From contig NZ_LCZJ02000026.1 of the NCBI RefSeq assembly GCF_001012825.1, positions 98,761 to 162,760 of the forward strand: a stretch of 64,000 bases of DNA. The letters run 5' to 3'. A program made the position numbers and the translations under genes. Source of the stretch: Paenibacillus etheri (GTDB taxonomy: Bacteria > Bacillota > Bacilli > Paenibacillales > Paenibacillaceae). Below, piece by piece: positions 17,419 through 26,969 of this stretch (the stretch's first letter is position 1; each line of letters opens with the position of its first letter). The notes beneath the pieces were generated by a model. That model was given only the letters and a program-made list of their open reading frames with translations. It was not told the origin of the DNA and searched no databases.

Positions 17419-18627
17419 ATGAACATCACCTGGGCTCTACTGATGATGGCCTTGGGAAGCGTAGGCGTGCAACAGAATCAACATGACGCTGAAGTGGCAA
17501 TCGCATTGAAGTCCGCCATGAATCCCCCCATCATCGCTGCGCAAAACAATAATTCAAATGTTGCAACTCCAGCTCCAAATGCTACAACAGAGTCAAACGA
17601 CTCACAAAGTGTGCTACACGCAGATCCTCAGCCAGATGCACCGAAAGTAAAAGGCATCTATGTTACCGCATACAGTGCCGGTGGAGAACGAATGGAAAAG
17701 CTTCTTTCTTTACTTGATCAAACTGAACTAAATTCTATGGTCATCGACATTAAGGATGATGCAGGTTACATCACGTATAAAACCGATAATCCAGAACTTC
17801 AGAAACTCGGTAATCCGCAGACCTTTATTGGTGACATCAACAAACTGATGGAAAGATTGAATAAGCATGATGTTTATCCTATTGCTCGAATTGTTGTCTT
17901 CAAGGACTCTATACTCGCCAAAAAGAACCCGCAATTATCCTTTGTTAATGCAGACGGCTCAGTATGGAAGAATAAAGGCGGCGATAGCTTTGTTAATCCT
18001 TATAATGAAGATGTCTGGAAGTACAATGTCGATATTGCCAAAGAAGCTGTCAAACTCGGCTTTAAAGAAATTCAATTCGACTATGTGCGCTTTCCTGAAG
18101 GATTCGAAAAACGTGCAGATACACTTAAATACACCAAAACTAGCGATTCTCGTGTAGATATCATTTCTAATTTTGTGAAATACGCCAAAGCAGAGCTTGC
18201 TCCACTAGGTGTTCGTGTATCTGTAGATATTTTTGGATATGCTGCATCTGCCCCTGCTGAGGGCATTGGACAAGACTTCGTTAAAATATCTAAGAATGTG
18301 GATGTCATCAGTCCGATGATTTATCCAAGTCATTATTCAACAGGATGGTTTGGAGTGAAAGAGCCTGACTTAGATCCATATGCTACCATTAAAGGCTCCA
18401 TAGTTGATACCCATAAGAAGCTTGATCCTCTGGGCAGTTACAAACCCGTTATTCGTCCTTGGATTCAAGACTTTACAGCAAGCTGGCTCGGAAAAGGTCA
18501 TTATATTAAATACGGCAAAAAACAGGTGGAAGATCAAATCCGCGCTTTAAAAGATGAAAATGTAGAGGAGTTTCTGCTCTGGAACGCCAATAACCGATAT
18601 ACCTCCGATGTCGATTATGAGAAATAA
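17419..18627 (+). CDS. Putative glycoside hydrolase (DUF4015)
   Basis: A 402-residue predicted exported protein. The N-terminus is weakly signal-like, and a low-complexity Asn/Thr/Ala linker runs to about residue 70. A TIM-barrel domain of the DUF4015 putative glycosidase family follows, opening with KGIYVTAYSAGG and continuing with MVIDIKDDAGYITY, IQFDYVRFPEGF and VISPMIYPSHYS. Acidic residues in the barrel strands are consistent with a polysaccharide-active enzyme, but the substrate is unknown. The SD is AAAGGGAGAG. It is monocistronic with its own terminator. Confidence 0.85.
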   Translation: MNITWALLMMALGSVGVQQNQHDAEVAIALKSAMNPPIIAAQNNNSNVATPAPNATTESNDSQSVLHADPQPDAPKVKGIYVTAYSAGGERMEKLLSLLDQTELNSMVIDIKDDAGYITYKTDNPELQKLGNPQTFIGDINKLMERLNKHDVYPIARIVVFKDSILAKKNPQLSFVNADGSVWKNKGGDSFVNPYNEDVWKYNVDIAKEAVKLGFKEIQFDYVRFPEGFEKRADTLKYTKTSDSRVDIISNFVKYAKAELAPLGVRVSVDIFGYAASAPAEGIGQDFVKISKNVDVISPMIYPSHYSTGWFGVKEPDLDPYATIKGSIVDTHKKLDPLGSYKPVIRPWIQDFTASWLGKGHYIKYGKKQVEDQIRALKDENVEEFLLWNANNRYTSDVDYEK

Positions 18628-18692
18628 TGTATAGAGGCCCTTATTATTTATAATTGAAATCAGGTATGATATATAAATCATTAATTTAGATA

Positions 18693-18722
18693 AAGACCCG
18701 GCATCTGCCGGGTCTTTTAATG
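18693..18722 (+). terminator. Terminator after the DUF4015 gene
   Basis: GACCCGGCA pairs with TGCCGGGTC across a 2-nt centre, flanked by AAA and TTTTAA. Confidence 0.9.
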
Positions 18723-18780
18723 GAGAAAAGGAACTTTTACTGTAATCATTACAAATCAACAAAGAATGAGGCAAAGAACT

Positions 18781-20151
18781 ATGATACAAACCACCTCTTT
18801 AAAACAAAAAGCAGGACAATTTTTCCATATTTTATTTCCAATTCTGGTTACACAGATTGCTTTATCAGCGATAACCTTCTTTGATACAAACATGTCAGGT
18901 AAATTTGGTACAGCCGATCTGGCAGGTGTGGCGATAGGAACCAGTCTCTGGATTCCAATTCAAACAGGCTTAAGTGGAATTCTTATGGGGATTACCCCCA
19001 TTGTCTCTCAGCTCATTGGAAGCAAAAAAGATAAGGATGTAGCCTATCAAGTCACACAGGGAATCTGGCTATCATTGATCGTCTCTGTAATTGTATTACT
19101 AATCGGGAGCTTCGCCTTGTCACCTATCCTTAATTTTATGAATCTGGAGCCAACTGTAAGAGATGTTGCATTCCGTTTCCTTAGTTCGATCTCCTTCGGA
19201 ATTATCCCGCTGTTTGGATATACGGTTCTCCGTAGTTGTATAGACGCTCTAGGGCAAACGCGCGTGTCCATGTTGATCACATTAATAGCCTTACCCGTGA
19301 ATGTTGGTTTGAACTACTTGCTTATCTTCGGTAAATTCGGATTTCCTCGACTTGGTGGTGTTGGAGCTGGAGTGGCATCCGCCATCACCTACTGGGTAAT
19401 CTTTTCCGTTGCATTGTTGTTCATTTATCGAGCTGAACCCTTTGCAAGCCTTAGAATTTTCAGAAAGTTCTACTTTATATCGCTAAAAAGCTTCAAAGAC
19501 CTACTAAAGATTGGTGTACCTATTGGCTTCTCGATCTTTTTTGAAACTGCGGTCTTTTCCGCAGTAACCTTGTTGATGAGTCGCTTCGATACCGTAACGA
19601 TTGCCGCTCACCAAGCAGCTATTAATTTTGCAACTACGTTATATATGATTCCGCTCAGTATCTGTATGAGCCTTACCATTCTCGTCGGCTTCGAGACTGG
19701 ATCTGGCAGACAAAAGGATGCCCGACAATATGCCATAATGGGTATTGGCCTTGCGGCTATTCTCTCCCTGGCAACAGCACTCCTGCTCTTATTTGCTGGC
19801 CACCATGTAGCTGGTTTGTACTCTGATGAGCCTGTTGTCATTTCATTAATCCAGCATTTCTTGATCTATGCGATCTTTTTCCAGATTTCTGATGCGATTG
19901 CCACACCTACACAAGGAGCGCTTCGTGGGTATAAGGACGTTAACCCAGCCTTCATTATTTGCTTTATAGCTTATTGGGTTATAGGGCTTCCTACTGGCTA
20001 TGCACTTGCTACTTACACGGATCTAGGGGCATATGGTTATTGGATTGGCCTTATCACCGGCCTTGCGATTGGGGCCATACTACTCTTGACTCGGCTAGTT
20101 AAAGTTCAACGCCGTTATGCCACACAGGCAGACGCACAAGCACATCATTAG
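18781..20151 (+). CDS. MATE family efflux transporter
   Basis: A 456-residue twelve-helix multidrug and toxin extrusion protein, probably Na+- or H+-coupled. The first helix region is [20 protein letters not shown]. The duplicated halves each carry the [15 protein letters not shown]-type turns, and the second half repeats with [18 protein letters not shown]. The ATG at 18781 has an AGG-containing SD at 9-10 nt; the in-frame ATG 15 bp upstream does not. It is monocistronic and ends at a bidirectional terminator. Confidence 0.92.
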   Translation: MIQTTSLKQKAGQFFHILFPILVTQIALSAITFFDTNMSGKFGTADLAGVAIGTSLWIPIQTGLSGILMGITPIVSQLIGSKKDKDVAYQVTQGIWLSLIVSVIVLLIGSFALSPILNFMNLEPTVRDVAFRFLSSISFGIIPLFGYTVLRSCIDALGQTRVSMLITLIALPVNVGLNYLLIFGKFGFPRLGGVGAGVASAITYWVIFSVALLFIYRAEPFASLRIFRKFYFISLKSFKDLLKIGVPIGFSIFFETAVFSAVTLLMSRFDTVTIAAHQAAINFATTLYMIPLSICMSLTILVGFETGSGRQKDARQYAIMGIGLAAILSLATALLLLFAGHHVAGLYSDEPVVISLIQHFLIYAIFFQISDAIATPTQGALRGYKDVNPAFIICFIAYWVIGLPTGYALATYTDLGAYGYWIGLITGLAIGAILLLTRLVKVQRRYATQADAQAHH

Positions 20152-20166
20152 TCATCAAAAGAACAC

Positions 20167-20209
20167 AAAAAAGGAACAGTGCGAAGTTCGCAGCTGCTCC
20201 TTTTTTGTG
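20167..20209. terminator. Bidirectional terminator between the MATE gene and pfkA
   Basis: AAAAAAGGAACAG pairs with CTGCTCCTTTTTT-like sequence around TGCGAA/TTCGCA. Confidence 0.9.
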
Positions 20210-20216
20210 TGGTTAA

Positions 20217-21188
20217 TTATTGAGAAAGACGGGATGCAAGCTCGTACAACTCCACGTCAAATTCCTTCTTCGTATTCACTACAAGATCGATATCTGTAAG
20301 GGTTAGTTCACCCTTGATAATACCGCAACCTTTATCAGACTCACCTTCAATTAGTTTACGAACGGCAAAGTCACCAAGACGGCTAGCAAGGTTCCGGTCT
20401 CCTGGGGTTGGTGTTCCTCCGCGCTGAATATGTCCAAGTACAGTAACCCGTGCATCCAGAGAAGCATGACGATCTTTCAACGCTTGGGCCACATCTTCGC
20501 CTTTACCTACACCTTCTGCAACGATAACGATACTGTGACGTTTACCTCTGACAAAATTGTCGCGCATCCGATCCGCAACTTCATTCAAGTCATATGGCAT
20601 TTCTGGCACGAGAATTGTTTCTGCTCCAGAAGCCAGACCCGCATGCAGCGCAATATCGCCACAATGACGTCCCATAACTTCTACAATGGAAGAACGCTCA
20701 TGGGAGGACATCGTGTCACGCAGCTTGTTAATGGCGTCTACAACGACACCAACTGCTGTATCAAACCCAATAGTGTAATCCGTGAAGGAAATATCATTAT
20801 CAATAGTTCCCGGTAATGCCATCGTCTTGATACCGAGTTTACTTAGTTTATTAGCCCCTTTATAAGAACCATCTCCACCTATAACTACTAAACCATCGAT
20901 GCCCATTTCATTTAGAATATCTGCACCCTTTTGCTGACCTTCTGGTTTTGTAAACTCCAGACATCTTGCAGATTGCAAAACGGTTCCACCACGTTGAATA
21001 ATGTCACCAACACTGCGAAGATCCATAGGGAAAATATCACGATTCAGAAGTCCTTGATATCCACGTTGAACTCCAAAAACTTCAATGCCGTAATAAAGTG
21101 CGCTTCTTACAACCGCACGAACAGCGGCGTTCATACCTTGTGAATCTCCACCACTAGTCAGTACTGCAATTTTTTTGATTTTTGACAT
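20217..21188 (-). CDS. pfkA: ATP-dependent 6-phosphofructokinase
   Basis: Glycolytic phosphorylation of fructose 6-phosphate. The protein has 323 residues. The ATP-binding loop is LTSGGDSQGMNAAVRA; the catalytic PGTIDNDI, the F6P-binding MGRHCGDIAL and the effector-site GHIQRGGTPTPGDR are all present. The position after GGDS is Gln where Bacillus has Pro. The ATG follows AAGGAGGAACAACAG; upstream in-frame codons lack an SD. It is separated from the usual accDA-pyk neighbours and sits 66 bp downstream of ytpB, so it could be a second pfkA copy of the genome. Confidence 0.95.
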   Translation of the reverse strand: MSKIKKIAVLTSGGDSQGMNAAVRAVVRSALYYGIEVFGVQRGYQGLLNRDIFPMDLRSVGDIIQRGGTVLQSARCLEFTKPEGQQKGADILNEMGIDGLVVIGGDGSYKGANKLSKLGIKTMALPGTIDNDISFTDYTIGFDTAVGVVVDAINKLRDTMSSHERSSIVEVMGRHCGDIALHAGLASGAETILVPEMPYDLNEVADRMRDNFVRGKRHSIVIVAEGVGKGEDVAQALKDRHASLDARVTVLGHIQRGGTPTPGDRNLASRLGDFAVRKLIEGESDKGCGIIKGELTLTDIDLVVNTKKEFDVELYELASRLSQ

Positions 21189-21254
21189 TCTGTTGTTCCT
21201 CCTTAAAGTTGTGCAATGCCCCATCCGTTGTAATGGTGAAGCTTCGCAGCCTTG

Positions 21255-22352
21255 TTACAAAAAACGATTGCGTATCCAGCGGCTATTAGCGAAGAAGAAC
21301 AGCCTTGTAAGCGGACTTCCTCTCATTAGGCTTTTAGATACAGTGCGAACTTCCCGCTGTTCGCTAACTTTCGGATCAGATAAATAAAGTGCCAGCAATC
21401 CTTCAATCACCATACGATGCATAGATGATTCCGGAAGTTCACGTACATCCTTACGGGCCCACTCAACCATGGAAGCGATCCGACTTAACATGGTATCCGT
21501 GTCGTCATAATAATTGCAGAAGTTAAGATCACCGCCTGCTCGGTCCTCTTCCTGATCAATTAAATAATCCAGCATAATGTGCAATCCACACACATTTGGA
21601 AAGTATGCAGCTCGAATCGATTCCGAAGAAGACTTACTTAGCTTCGGATCACATGCGGATAGAAAAAGCATGAATACGCCTAAAGTAGAGCCCGTCGCAG
21701 CCGCAAACTCATTCCAGTGCAGATGCGGAGCACGGCTACCCTGTTGCTCCCACCATTCCTTCAGGGCTGTTTCCCTGAGTTCCGGGCGGATATGCTTATA
21801 TACCTGCAAATCTGTATACAGCACAGCCAAATCACGAATCTCCGCTGCAGCAGCGGAATAACCTGGCAGCAAAGAGATCATCTCCTGGCATTTTCGAACT
21901 AGCCTATACAAGTACCCGCCGTCATTCTGTTCATCGCGAAGCGCATAATAATTGACAGGTTCAGCGTTTGGATCAATGGCATCCAGCATAGATTGATGCA
22001 GCAGCCTGAAATCTGCAGGATCAAGCGAAGTACTGCGATCACATAAGTTATCTAGATAATCACTGATAGTTTGATAAGCAACAATAAGCGGAATAAGTAT
22101 ATGTCTCATCGATAAATTGCCGGCGGCATAAATACCACCACCTATGCAGTGAAACTCCTTTGTTTCAATGCTGGCAAGTGCTTGCTTCCGGAGCTCGGGA
22201 TCGGGAATCCCATTCGCATCTTGGCGCCAGAAGTGCAGACTTTCTCTCACTTCAGGCAGCACGTACTTATAGACCCTGTTCATAAGCCCAATAGGGCCAC
22301 GCGGGCTAAGGTAACGGCCTTGCTCTAATTCACTCAATGATAGTGCCTCCAC
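21255..22352 (-). CDS. ytpB: Tetraprenyl-beta-curcumene synthase-like (YtpB, DUF2600)
   Basis: A 365-residue all-helical protein of the DUF2600/YtpB family. In Bacillus YtpB converts heptaprenyl or tetraprenyl diphosphate to cyclic sesquarterpenes found in spores. Characteristic stretches are ELRKQALASIETKEFHC, GGGIYA, DYLDNLCDR and LDYLIDQEEDRAGGD, which contain the acidic pairs expected to bind Mg-diphosphate. The start is a GTG after AAGGAG at 8 nt. It may be co-transcribed with pfkA downstream. Confidence 0.88.
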   Translation of the reverse strand: MEALSLSELEQGRYLSPRGPIGLMNRVYKYVLPEVRESLHFWRQDANGIPDPELRKQALASIETKEFHCIGGGIYAAGNLSMRHILIPLIVAYQTISDYLDNLCDRSTSLDPADFRLLHQSMLDAIDPNAEPVNYYALRDEQNDGGYLYRLVRKCQEMISLLPGYSAAAAEIRDLAVLYTDLQVYKHIRPELRETALKEWWEQQGSRAPHLHWNEFAAATGSTLGVFMLFLSACDPKLSKSSSESIRAAYFPNVCGLHIMLDYLIDQEEDRAGGDLNFCNYYDDTDTMLSRIASMVEWARKDVRELPESSMHRMVIEGLLALYLSDPKVSEQREVRTVSKSLMRGSPLTRLFFFANSRWIRNRFL

Positions 22353-22538
22353 ATTGTTGTCTCCTTATCCAAATCACCACTTATTATAATATGATCAGAC
22401 TATTTGTACAAACAACAAAATCACTTTCGTAAAATTATGAAAGATTCAGAAATAACGCAATTCAAGAATAAAACACATAACCCCTCCATTGCTTTATGCT
22501 ATACTAGCCATATTTCAATCTCAGAGGAGTGCACTTTC

Positions 22539-23786
22539 ATGTTTTCAAAACGGACCGGAAGCCCTTACAGTGATCAGAACTGGCTTCGTTCCTTTCTATT
22601 TACGATTTATGGCACTAGCGTTCTTGTAGTATCCTACTTTCCTTTATTCTACACACATTTAGGGTTTAGCAGTTCTCAGGTGGGCTACTTGTATTCCCTC
22701 GGTCCCCTCATCTCCATCCTATCCAATCTCTTCTGGAGTATGATGAGCGATAAGCTGGGTACCATTCGAAAAATCATGTTTATTTTACTCGCGGGGCAAT
22801 TAGTAACCGGACTTCTATTAGCCAGAGCGACCGAATTTTCTTCCGTTATGCTTATTTTGTCCTTTTTCTACTTCTTCTATTACCCAGTTTTTCCGCTTGC
22901 TGATACAATGGCCATCAAAATTGCGGAGCGTCACGGACGGAACTTCATTACAATTCGTGTATTTGGCTCATTAGGCTATTCTTTCTTTGCTTTAACCATC
23001 GGTTATGCGCTTAGAGCTTTAGGTGCTACATGGAGTCTTACCTTATGTATTATCATCATTATAATCGCACTTCTAATTACAATTGGCCTAAAGGATGTCA
23101 AAAAAACTGTTCCAGAGCTCCCCAATCAGAAAGCTGTTACTGCCAAACCAGGCAAGAAAGAGCATGGGCTTAAAGATATTCTTTTACGAAAAGAGGTGCT
23201 GTGGTTCTTCGGATGTGTCTTTGTACTCGCACTGGGCCATAGAATGAACGAAGCTTTTCTCACCATCAGTTTAAAGAACCTTGGCGCTGGTGAGGAAGTG
23301 ATCGGCTGGGCATTACTTGCCTCAGCACTAAGTGAAATCCCTGTATTATTTATACTCGGCAAATACGGTGACAAATTTAAAGAACTGCCCTTGTTAGTTT
23401 TAGCAAGTCTCATGTATGCCCTTCGTTTTCTACTAATGGCGCTCGCTGATCATCCAGGCTCAATAATCGCGATTCAAGCCTTGCATAGCCTGACATTTGG
23501 CGTCTTTTTTGTAACATGTGTCCGTTATATCACTCGGATTATTCCTGATCGTCTCAGAGCAACCGGTCTTGCCATCTACACAGTTGTTTGGTCAAGTGCA
23601 GCTGGACTTCTAAGTGGTACATTTGGTGGAATGATCTATCAAGAAGCTGGACGCTTCACCTTTTATATGGTAGCGGTTGGCTTCAGCCTTCTTGCTTTTG
23701 TAGGCTTTTTAGGACAGCATTTATTGGATACCCATCGAGATTCGATTCGCTACTCTAAGAAAAGAAACAAAAAAGCTTCACTATAA
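22539..23786 (+). CDS. MFS transporter (LacY/NupG-like, MFS_1_like)
   Basis: A 415-residue twelve-helix transporter. The pattern DKLGTIRKIMFILL after helix 2 is the MFS loop motif, and LPLLVLASLMYALRFLLMAL and GVFFVTCVRYITRIIPDRLRATG are like PF12832 members, including sugar and nucleoside symporters. The ATG at 22539 is chosen for its CAGAGGAGTGC SD; the frame runs open further upstream without one. The substrate is unknown. It is monocistronic, ending in a long-stem terminator. Confidence 0.88.
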   Translation: MFSKRTGSPYSDQNWLRSFLFTIYGTSVLVVSYFPLFYTHLGFSSSQVGYLYSLGPLISILSNLFWSMMSDKLGTIRKIMFILLAGQLVTGLLLARATEFSSVMLILSFFYFFYYPVFPLADTMAIKIAERHGRNFITIRVFGSLGYSFFALTIGYALRALGATWSLTLCIIIIIIALLITIGLKDVKKTVPELPNQKAVTAKPGKKEHGLKDILLRKEVLWFFGCVFVLALGHRMNEAFLTISLKNLGAGEEVIGWALLASALSEIPVLFILGKYGDKFKELPLLVLASLMYALRFLLMALADHPGSIIAIQALHSLTFGVFFVTCVRYITRIIPDRLRATGLAIYTVVWSSAAGLLSGTFGGMIYQEAGRFTFYMVAVGFSLLAFVGFLGQHLLDTHRDSIRYSKKRNKKASL

Positions 23787-23816
23787 TAGAACACTTCTAA
23801 AACTCAAAAATATAGA

Positions 23817-23864
23817 AAAGGTCTTTTGCTGTCCCTGCACTGGGATCGCAAAAGACCTTTTTAT
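23817..23864 (+). terminator. Terminator after the MFS gene
   Basis: AAAAGGTCTTTTGC pairs perfectly with GCAAAAGACCTTTTT across a loop of about 17 nt. Confidence 0.88.
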
Positions 23865-23887
23865 CTAAGTTGACCTCTAATAGACGT

Positions 23888-23921
23888 AAAAAAACACAGT
23901 TCCCGAAAGAACTGTGTTCTA
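23888..23921 (-). terminator. Terminator of the cold-shock gene
   Basis: ACACAGTTC / GAACTGTGT with a 6-nt loop; on the minus strand it is followed by TTTTTT. Confidence 0.88.
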
Positions 23922-24001
23922 TAGTTGGTAACCACTCTTGCAAGGGCTTGCCAAGTAAATTATATATTTATAGCTGACAGCTTAACTGTCTTTGCCGTTT
24001 C

Positions 24002-24199
24002 TTATAATTTTACTACGTTTTCAGCTTGCGGTCCACGATTACCATCAGTGATATCGAATTCTACTTCTTGACCTTCGTCCAAAGTTTTGAATCCTTCACC
24101 TTGAATTGCTGAGAAGTGTACGAATACATCTTCGCCGCCTTCTACTTGAAGAAAACCATAACCTTTTTCTGCGTTAAACCATTTTACTGTACCTTTCAA
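24002..24199 (-). CDS. csp: Cold-shock protein, CspA/CspB family
   Basis: A 65-residue OB-fold single-stranded RNA/DNA chaperone. RNP1 is [10 protein letters not shown] and RNP2 is VFVHFSAIQ. The start is a TTG directly behind TTTAGGAGGTTGTTCAA; no ATG exists in frame, so the TTG is forced. A 14-bp perfect palindrome lies at the 5' end of its short leader. Confidence 0.95.
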   Translation of the reverse strand: MKGTVKWFNAEKGYGFLQVEGGEDVFVHFSAIQGEGFKTLDEGQEVEFDITDGNRGPQAENVVKL

Positions 24200-24222
24200 T
24201 TGAACAACCTCCTAAAAATAAC

Positions 24223-24274
24223 CGCCATATATGGCGTATAACTATATTATACTGCAATCTTTTGCTCAAATCAA
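24223..24274 (-). promoter_or_regulatory. csp promoter and 5'-terminal hairpin
   Basis: TTGATT (24269-24274), a 17-bp spacer and a perfect TATAAT (24246-24251) predict a start near 24239. The palindrome CGCCATATATGGCG (24223-24236) would form a hairpin at the very 5' end of the mRNA, about 10 nt before the SD. Confidence 0.75.
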
Positions 24275-24373
24275 TCTATCTAGACCTTTAAATATGTGAT
24301 TTAATTTGCTTTTCCCTTCTCCAGTGCGTTATCATTGAGCCAAAAGCCAAAAATCGCCAGGGTGGTAATGATA

Positions 24374-24607
24374 ATGATCAAAAAACATGAAATATACAAA
24401 ACAGACAAATGGAATATGATGACGGTAGAAGTTCAAGGACGTTATATCGTACTTCGCGAAATCTCCGATCAATGGGGAGAAGAAACACATACTTTCCTTA
24501 GTCGTCCAGCTATGATGCAGTGGGTGAACAACCGATTCAACAAAGATTCTTATAAAGATAATGAAGAAGAGTACAAAAATATTATCGCAGCTTTCAAACA
24601 GGTATAA
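24374..24607 (+). CDS. Conserved small hypothetical protein
   Basis: A 77-residue charged soluble protein without a motif I can name. It contains MMTVEVQGRYIVLREISDQW and WVNNRFNKD, suggesting a small alpha/beta fold. The ATG at 24374 lies 8 nt after GGGTGG; in-frame extension to 24335 would need a TTG without an SD. It is followed 6 bp later by a small membrane protein gene, so the two probably form an operon. Confidence 0.7.
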   Translation: MIKKHEIYKTDKWNMMTVEVQGRYIVLREISDQWGEETHTFLSRPAMMQWVNNRFNKDSYKDNEEEYKNIIAAFKQV

Positions 24608-24613
24608 CAGAAA

Positions 24614-24784
24614 ATGAATACAGAAAACATCGCGATTTATGTTGTACTAGTCTTATGTCTAGGCGCAGTTCTAATTATGACCAAGGATCGTGTCCCGCCG
24701 CAGTTTAAGCGGGGCATGGCCTTAACTGCAGTCATTATGATACTGTTCGCCTTCATCTTTGTTATTTATAGCTTATTGGCATAA
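24614..24784 (+). CDS. Small two-helix membrane protein
   Basis: A 56-residue hydrophobic protein. Helix 1 is IAIYVVLVLCLGAVLIM, followed by a basic turn (KDRVPPQFKRG); helix 2 is MALTAVIMILFAFIFVIYSL. It begins 6 bp after the stop of the preceding gene, with a modest AGG SD at about 12 nt, so translation is probably coupled. Function is unknown. The hydrophobic pattern and clean reading frame support a real gene. Confidence 0.6.
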   Translation: MNTENIAIYVVLVLCLGAVLIMTKDRVPPQFKRGMALTAVIMILFAFIFVIYSLLA

Positions 24785-24793
24785 CTACCATAC

Positions 24794-24890
24794 AAGTATA
24801 AATGCCTTCGGCTTATAAAGGACGGTAAGGTTTAAGTGAGAAATATAAGACATAAAGTAGAGGTTCATAACTTATACTTTCTTATATTTT
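24794..24890 (+). repeat. Dispersed double-hairpin element, copy B
   Basis: The hairpin 2 arms AAATATAAGA (24841) and TCTTATATTT (24880) are identical to copy A. The inner stem has changed to AAGTAGAGGT / ACTTATACTT and still pairs at nine of ten positions. Hairpin 1 is eroded. It lies downstream of the small membrane protein gene and upstream of pepF. Confidence 0.7.
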
Positions 24891-25091
24891 AAAGAAGACT
24901 AAACATTAATAATCAGGACTTAACAGGGCATAATAAACCGACTCTACTTTCAAGAGGAGGACGTTATGCCTATTTCACCTAAGTCCATCCCTCTTCTACT
25001 TGTGCTCAGCTTGCTACCAGGTGATTTATCATCTACAGTATTGCCGAGGGAGATTATGCCTACTACATCTCATCATTCTAGGAGGGTTTCT

Positions 25092-26882
25092 ATGGAACAA
25101 TTATTGAAAAGAAGCGAAGTACCTGCTGAGAATCGTTGGAAGCTTGAAGATGTGTTTGCTTCTCAGAAGGACTGGGATTCAGAATATGCAGAATCTATAT
25201 CCCTAATCAAAAAAGCGGCGGATTTTCAAGGTACACTAGATTCCGCGGATGCTTTAAAAAAGTGTTTTGAGCTGGATGACAAGCTGTCCATTCTAACTGA
25301 ACGACTCTATGTATATGCACACATGCGTCAGGATGAAGACACCGCTAATCCTGACTCTCAAGCTTTGTCCTCCAAAGCAAAAAAGCTTGGGATTGAAGCA
25401 GGTGAAGCCTTATCTTTTGTAACCCCAGAAATCCTGGCGTTGCCTATTGAGAAGTTAGACCAGTTCATCGCTGATCCGAGTCTATCTGCTTATAAATTCA
25501 CCTTAACTGAAATGAAACGCGAAAAAGCCCACGTACTTTCTAAGGCTGAAGAAGCATTGCTTGCCCAGGTAGGGAATTTAGCTCAAGCGCCTCAGAACAT
25601 TTTCAGCATGCTGAACAATGCCGATATGAAGTTCCCCAAGATCAAAGATGAGGATGGCAAAGAAGTTGAGCTGACTCATGGCAACTATATCAAGTTTCTC
25701 GAAAGTAGCGACCGTGAGGTTCGCAGCAATGCTTTTAAAGCAGTCTACGATACCTACCGGAAGCAAAAGAATACTATAGCAGCAACGCTTAGCGCCAATG
25801 TGAATAAAAATGTGTTCTACTCACGGATTCGTAAGTATCCTTCTGTAATGGAAATGTCACTCTATGGTGATAACATTCCTAAAGAGGTTTACACCAACTT
25901 GATTGATACGATTCACGAAAGCCTTCCATTGATGCACCGTTATATGAAATTGCGTCAGAAGCTGCTGGGTGTCGATGAGCTACATATGTATGATCTTTTT
26001 GCACCACTTGTTGATGAATATAAATTAGATATTACCTATGAAGAAGCCAAGAAAATCACTAAAGAGGGTCTCAAACCGCTCGGTGAAGATTATCTGAATG
26101 TGCTGCAAAAAGGCTACGACAACGGATGGATCGATGTGTATGAGAACGAGAACAAACGATCCGGGGCTTACAGCTGGGGGCCATATGGTACGCATCCTTT
26201 CGTACTGTTGAACCATAATGATAATTTAAACAGTATGTTTACACTGGCACATGAGATGGGCCATGCATTACACTCGTATTTTTCGGATAACGCTCTGAAT
26301 TATCGGGATGCGCAATATACGATTTTCCTAGCAGAGGTTGCTTCTACTACCAACGAAGCGCTGCTTATGGATTATTTACTCAAAAAGTCTACAGATCCTA
26401 AGGAAAAAATGTATTTGCTCACCTACTACGCTGATCAGTTCCGGACAACGATTTTCCGGCAGACGATGTTCGCTGAATTCGAGAAAATCATTCATCAGCG
26501 TGTTGAAGAGGGCGAATCGCTTACTCCGCAAGATCTTTCGAGCATCTACTATGACCTGAATCTTAAATACTACGGTAAAGATATGGTTGTAGATCAGGAT
26601 ATCGAGATGGAATGGGCGCGGATTCCGCATTTCTATAACAGCTTCTATGTTTATAAATACGCAACCGGCTTCTCAGCAGCGACTAGCTTTGCCAAACAAA
26701 TTCTTGAAGAAGGCAAACCTGCGGTGGATCGTTACCTCGGCTTCCTGAAGAGTGGCGGCAGTGACTACTCCATTAATATTTTGTCTAAAGCTGGTGTTGA
26801 TATGTCTTCTCCTGAACCGATTCGCGAAGCGATGAGTGTCTTCGAAGATGTTATCGCTCAAATGGAACAGTTGACCAAATAA
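25092..26882 (+). CDS. pepF: Oligoendopeptidase F (M3B)
   Basis: Cytosolic zinc oligopeptidase of 596 residues. The catalytic motif is FTLAHEMGHALHSYF (HExxH), with the downstream Glu in FLAEVASTTNEALL and the substrate-binding IPHFYNSFYVYKYATG near the C-terminus. The N-terminus MEQLLKRSEVPAENRWKLEDVF is the normal PepF start and has its own AGGAGGG SD at 6 nt. A second in-frame ATG at 24966, also with an excellent SD (AAGAGGAGG), would add 42 residues that include a hydrophobic stretch. Confidence 0.93.
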   Translation: MEQLLKRSEVPAENRWKLEDVFASQKDWDSEYAESISLIKKAADFQGTLDSADALKKCFELDDKLSILTERLYVYAHMRQDEDTANPDSQALSSKAKKLGIEAGEALSFVTPEILALPIEKLDQFIADPSLSAYKFTLTEMKREKAHVLSKAEEALLAQVGNLAQAPQNIFSMLNNADMKFPKIKDEDGKEVELTHGNYIKFLESSDREVRSNAFKAVYDTYRKQKNTIAATLSANVNKNVFYSRIRKYPSVMEMSLYGDNIPKEVYTNLIDTIHESLPLMHRYMKLRQKLLGVDELHMYDLFAPLVDEYKLDITYEEAKKITKEGLKPLGEDYLNVLQKGYDNGWIDVYENENKRSGAYSWGPYGTHPFVLLNHNDNLNSMFTLAHEMGHALHSYFSDNALNYRDAQYTIFLAEVASTTNEALLMDYLLKKSTDPKEKMYLLTYYADQFRTTIFRQTMFAEFEKIIHQRVEEGESLTPQDLSSIYYDLNLKYYGKDMVVDQDIEMEWARIPHFYNSFYVYKYATGFSAATSFAKQILEEGKPAVDRYLGFLKSGGSDYSINILSKAGVDMSSPEPIREAMSVFEDVIAQMEQLTK

Positions 26883-26907
26883 GGCAGAGAGCTTAGTATT
26901 GCATTAA

Positions 26908-26938
26908 TCCCTTGCCCTATTTGGGCAAGGGATTTTAT
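26908..26938 (+). terminator. Terminator after pepF
   Basis: CCCTTGCCC pairs with GGGCAAGGG, followed by ATTTTATTC. Confidence 0.85.
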
Positions 26939-26969
26939 TCTGTTATATCCCCTGAGGAGGAAGAATTCA

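Noticed and set aside
24355-24375. AGGGTGGTAATG as a possible T-box core
   Set aside because: It is simply the SD and start region of a small gene, and no specifier or antiterminator structure is present.
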